Source: Rhabdothermincola sediminis
GTDB taxonomy: Bacteria; Actinomycetota; Acidimicrobiia; Acidimicrobiales; Acidimicrobilacustridaceae
DNA length: 64,000 nt
Reading direction: 5' to 3'
Assembly: GCF_014805525.1 (NCBI RefSeq)
Contig: NZ_JACFSZ010000004.1
Coordinates: forward strand, 169,966 to 233,965
Shown: positions 63,340-64,000 of the stretch, in pieces
Layout of the letters: each line of letters begins with the position of its first letter
Position numbering within the stretch: position 1 is the first letter of the stretch
Notes under the pieces: generated by a model
The model's input: only the letters and a program-made list of their open reading frames with translations
Databases searched by the model: none
Told to the model about the DNA's origin: nothing
Translations under genes and position numbers: made by a program

Positions 63340-63381
63340 GTTCCTTCAAGGGCTGACTGCTCACGAAGGCGACCTACACCC

Positions 63382-64000
63382 GTGCCGAAACGAGTATCGC
63401 CCACCGAACGGATCCGTGCCGAGATCGACGAGTTGTTCGGGTCGGGCCGTGACATCGCCGAGGTCCTAGGGGAGGTGATGCGGTTGTCGGCGCGCCTGGT
63501 GCTCCAGGAGGTTCTCGAGGACGAGGTCACGACCTGGCTGGGCCGCGACTGGAACTCCCGGGCTGAAGGGGAGCGGGCCGGGCGACGCAACGGCTATAGC
63601 GATCTGACGTCGCGGATCTGCCAACGGCTGCGCGACCAGTTCGAGGCGTTCCGCACCCGGGACCTGTCCGACGTCGAGCTGGACTACCTGTTCCTCGACG
63701 GCAGCCACTTCAAGATGCACGACGGGTCGCGTTCGGAGCCGGTGCTCGTCGCCTACGGGATCACCACTGTCGGCCAGCCCGTGTTGTTGGCCGTCGAACC
63801 GGGCGGGGACGAGTCCCATGACGCGTGGGCTGGGTTCCTCGAGGACCTCAAGGCCCGGGGCCTGCGAGCGCCGCTGCTGGTCATCTCCGATGGCGCATCT
63901 GGCCTGTTGGGCGCCGTCGAGCACAAGGTTGCCCACCGCGCTGCGGCAACGGTGTCTGATCCACCGGGCCCGCAACGTGGCCGCCAAGGTGCCCGCCGAG
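63382..64000 (+). pseudogene. IS256-family transposase, deleted and frameshifted, cut by the edge
   Basis: From GTG 63382 the protein starts VPKRVSPTERIRAEIDELFG and LQEVLEDEVTTWLGRDWNSR, normal for IS256/mutator transposases. After RRNGYSD it jumps in frame to SRICQRLRDQFEAFRTRDL, skipping roughly 100 residues of the usual protein. The catalytic Asp regions DYLFLDGSHFK and VISDGASG remain. Near 63929 the match leaves the frame and goes on in another one as LPTALRQRCLIHRARNV. It is therefore non-functional. The far end is outside the window. Confidence 0.85.

Overview
The window is GC-rich, gene-dense chromosome from an actinobacterium, most likely of the Acidimicrobiia type. The clues are a GlnR-style nitrogen operator, a PAC2 protein, a class E sortase, an actinobacterial haem gene set, SCO/CtaG oxidase assembly genes, widespread GTG starts with GTGA/ATGA stop-start overlaps, and several genes that look leaderless. 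The organism itself cannot be named from the sequence. No rRNA, tRNA or CRISPR array was seen.

Layout. (1) 1-13.7 kb is housekeeping: a stand-alone SecD-like lipoprotein cut by the left edge, small hypothetical proteins, a CoA-disulfide-reductase-like flavoprotein, a nitrogen operon amt-glnK-glnD behind a four-half-site GlnR box, a NUDIX hydrolase, an amidase, a PAC2 protein, a GNAT acetyltransferase, a secreted RCC1-repeat protein and a response regulator with an EAL domain. (2) 13.9-15.4 kb holds a cytosolic histidine kinase and an OmpR-type regulator. (3) 15.4-33.7 kb is an accessory island. A decayed IS3-type fragment, an MFS transporter and a seven-gene minus-strand operon brxE-brxA-brxB-brxC-pglX-pglZ-brxL come first, then a divergent VapBC45-like toxin-antitoxin pair, a second decayed IS3 fragment and a ruined surface-protein gene.

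(4) 33.7-51.5 kb carries a sulfatase, a truncated lipase, a YbhN-type membrane protein, a PIG-L deacetylase, two GT4 glycosyltransferases, a PAP2-like membrane enzyme, a PQQ-type sugar dehydrogenase lipoprotein, acyl-CoA thioesterase II, a GH1 glycosidase, GtrA, two methyltransferases, a helical-toroid enzyme, Dtd, an Lnt homologue with an altered active site, and an SDR. Several of these suggest envelope glycolipid or glycan metabolism. (5) 51.5-55 kb has a class E sortase and a sco-ctaG-(ZnuA-like) operon for respiratory copper handling. (6) 55-57.4 kb has divergent LLM flavin oxidoreductase and KshA-like Rieske oxygenase genes around three stacked palindromes: two KstR-like, one DosR-like. 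(7) 57.4-62.8 kb has an esterase, a NlpC/P60 hydrolase and hemE-hemH-hemY. (8) The right edge has a repeated palindrome, tandem Fur-family boxes with no obvious target, and a broken IS256-family transposase.

The main discovery candidate is the BREX locus. Its brxE-brxA-brxB-brxC-pglX-pglZ order is that of BREX type 6. It ends in a BrxL-like AAA+ protein instead of brxD/brxHI, and that protein carries an AlbA_2/Schlafen-like domain where the Lon-like domain of BrxL would be expected.
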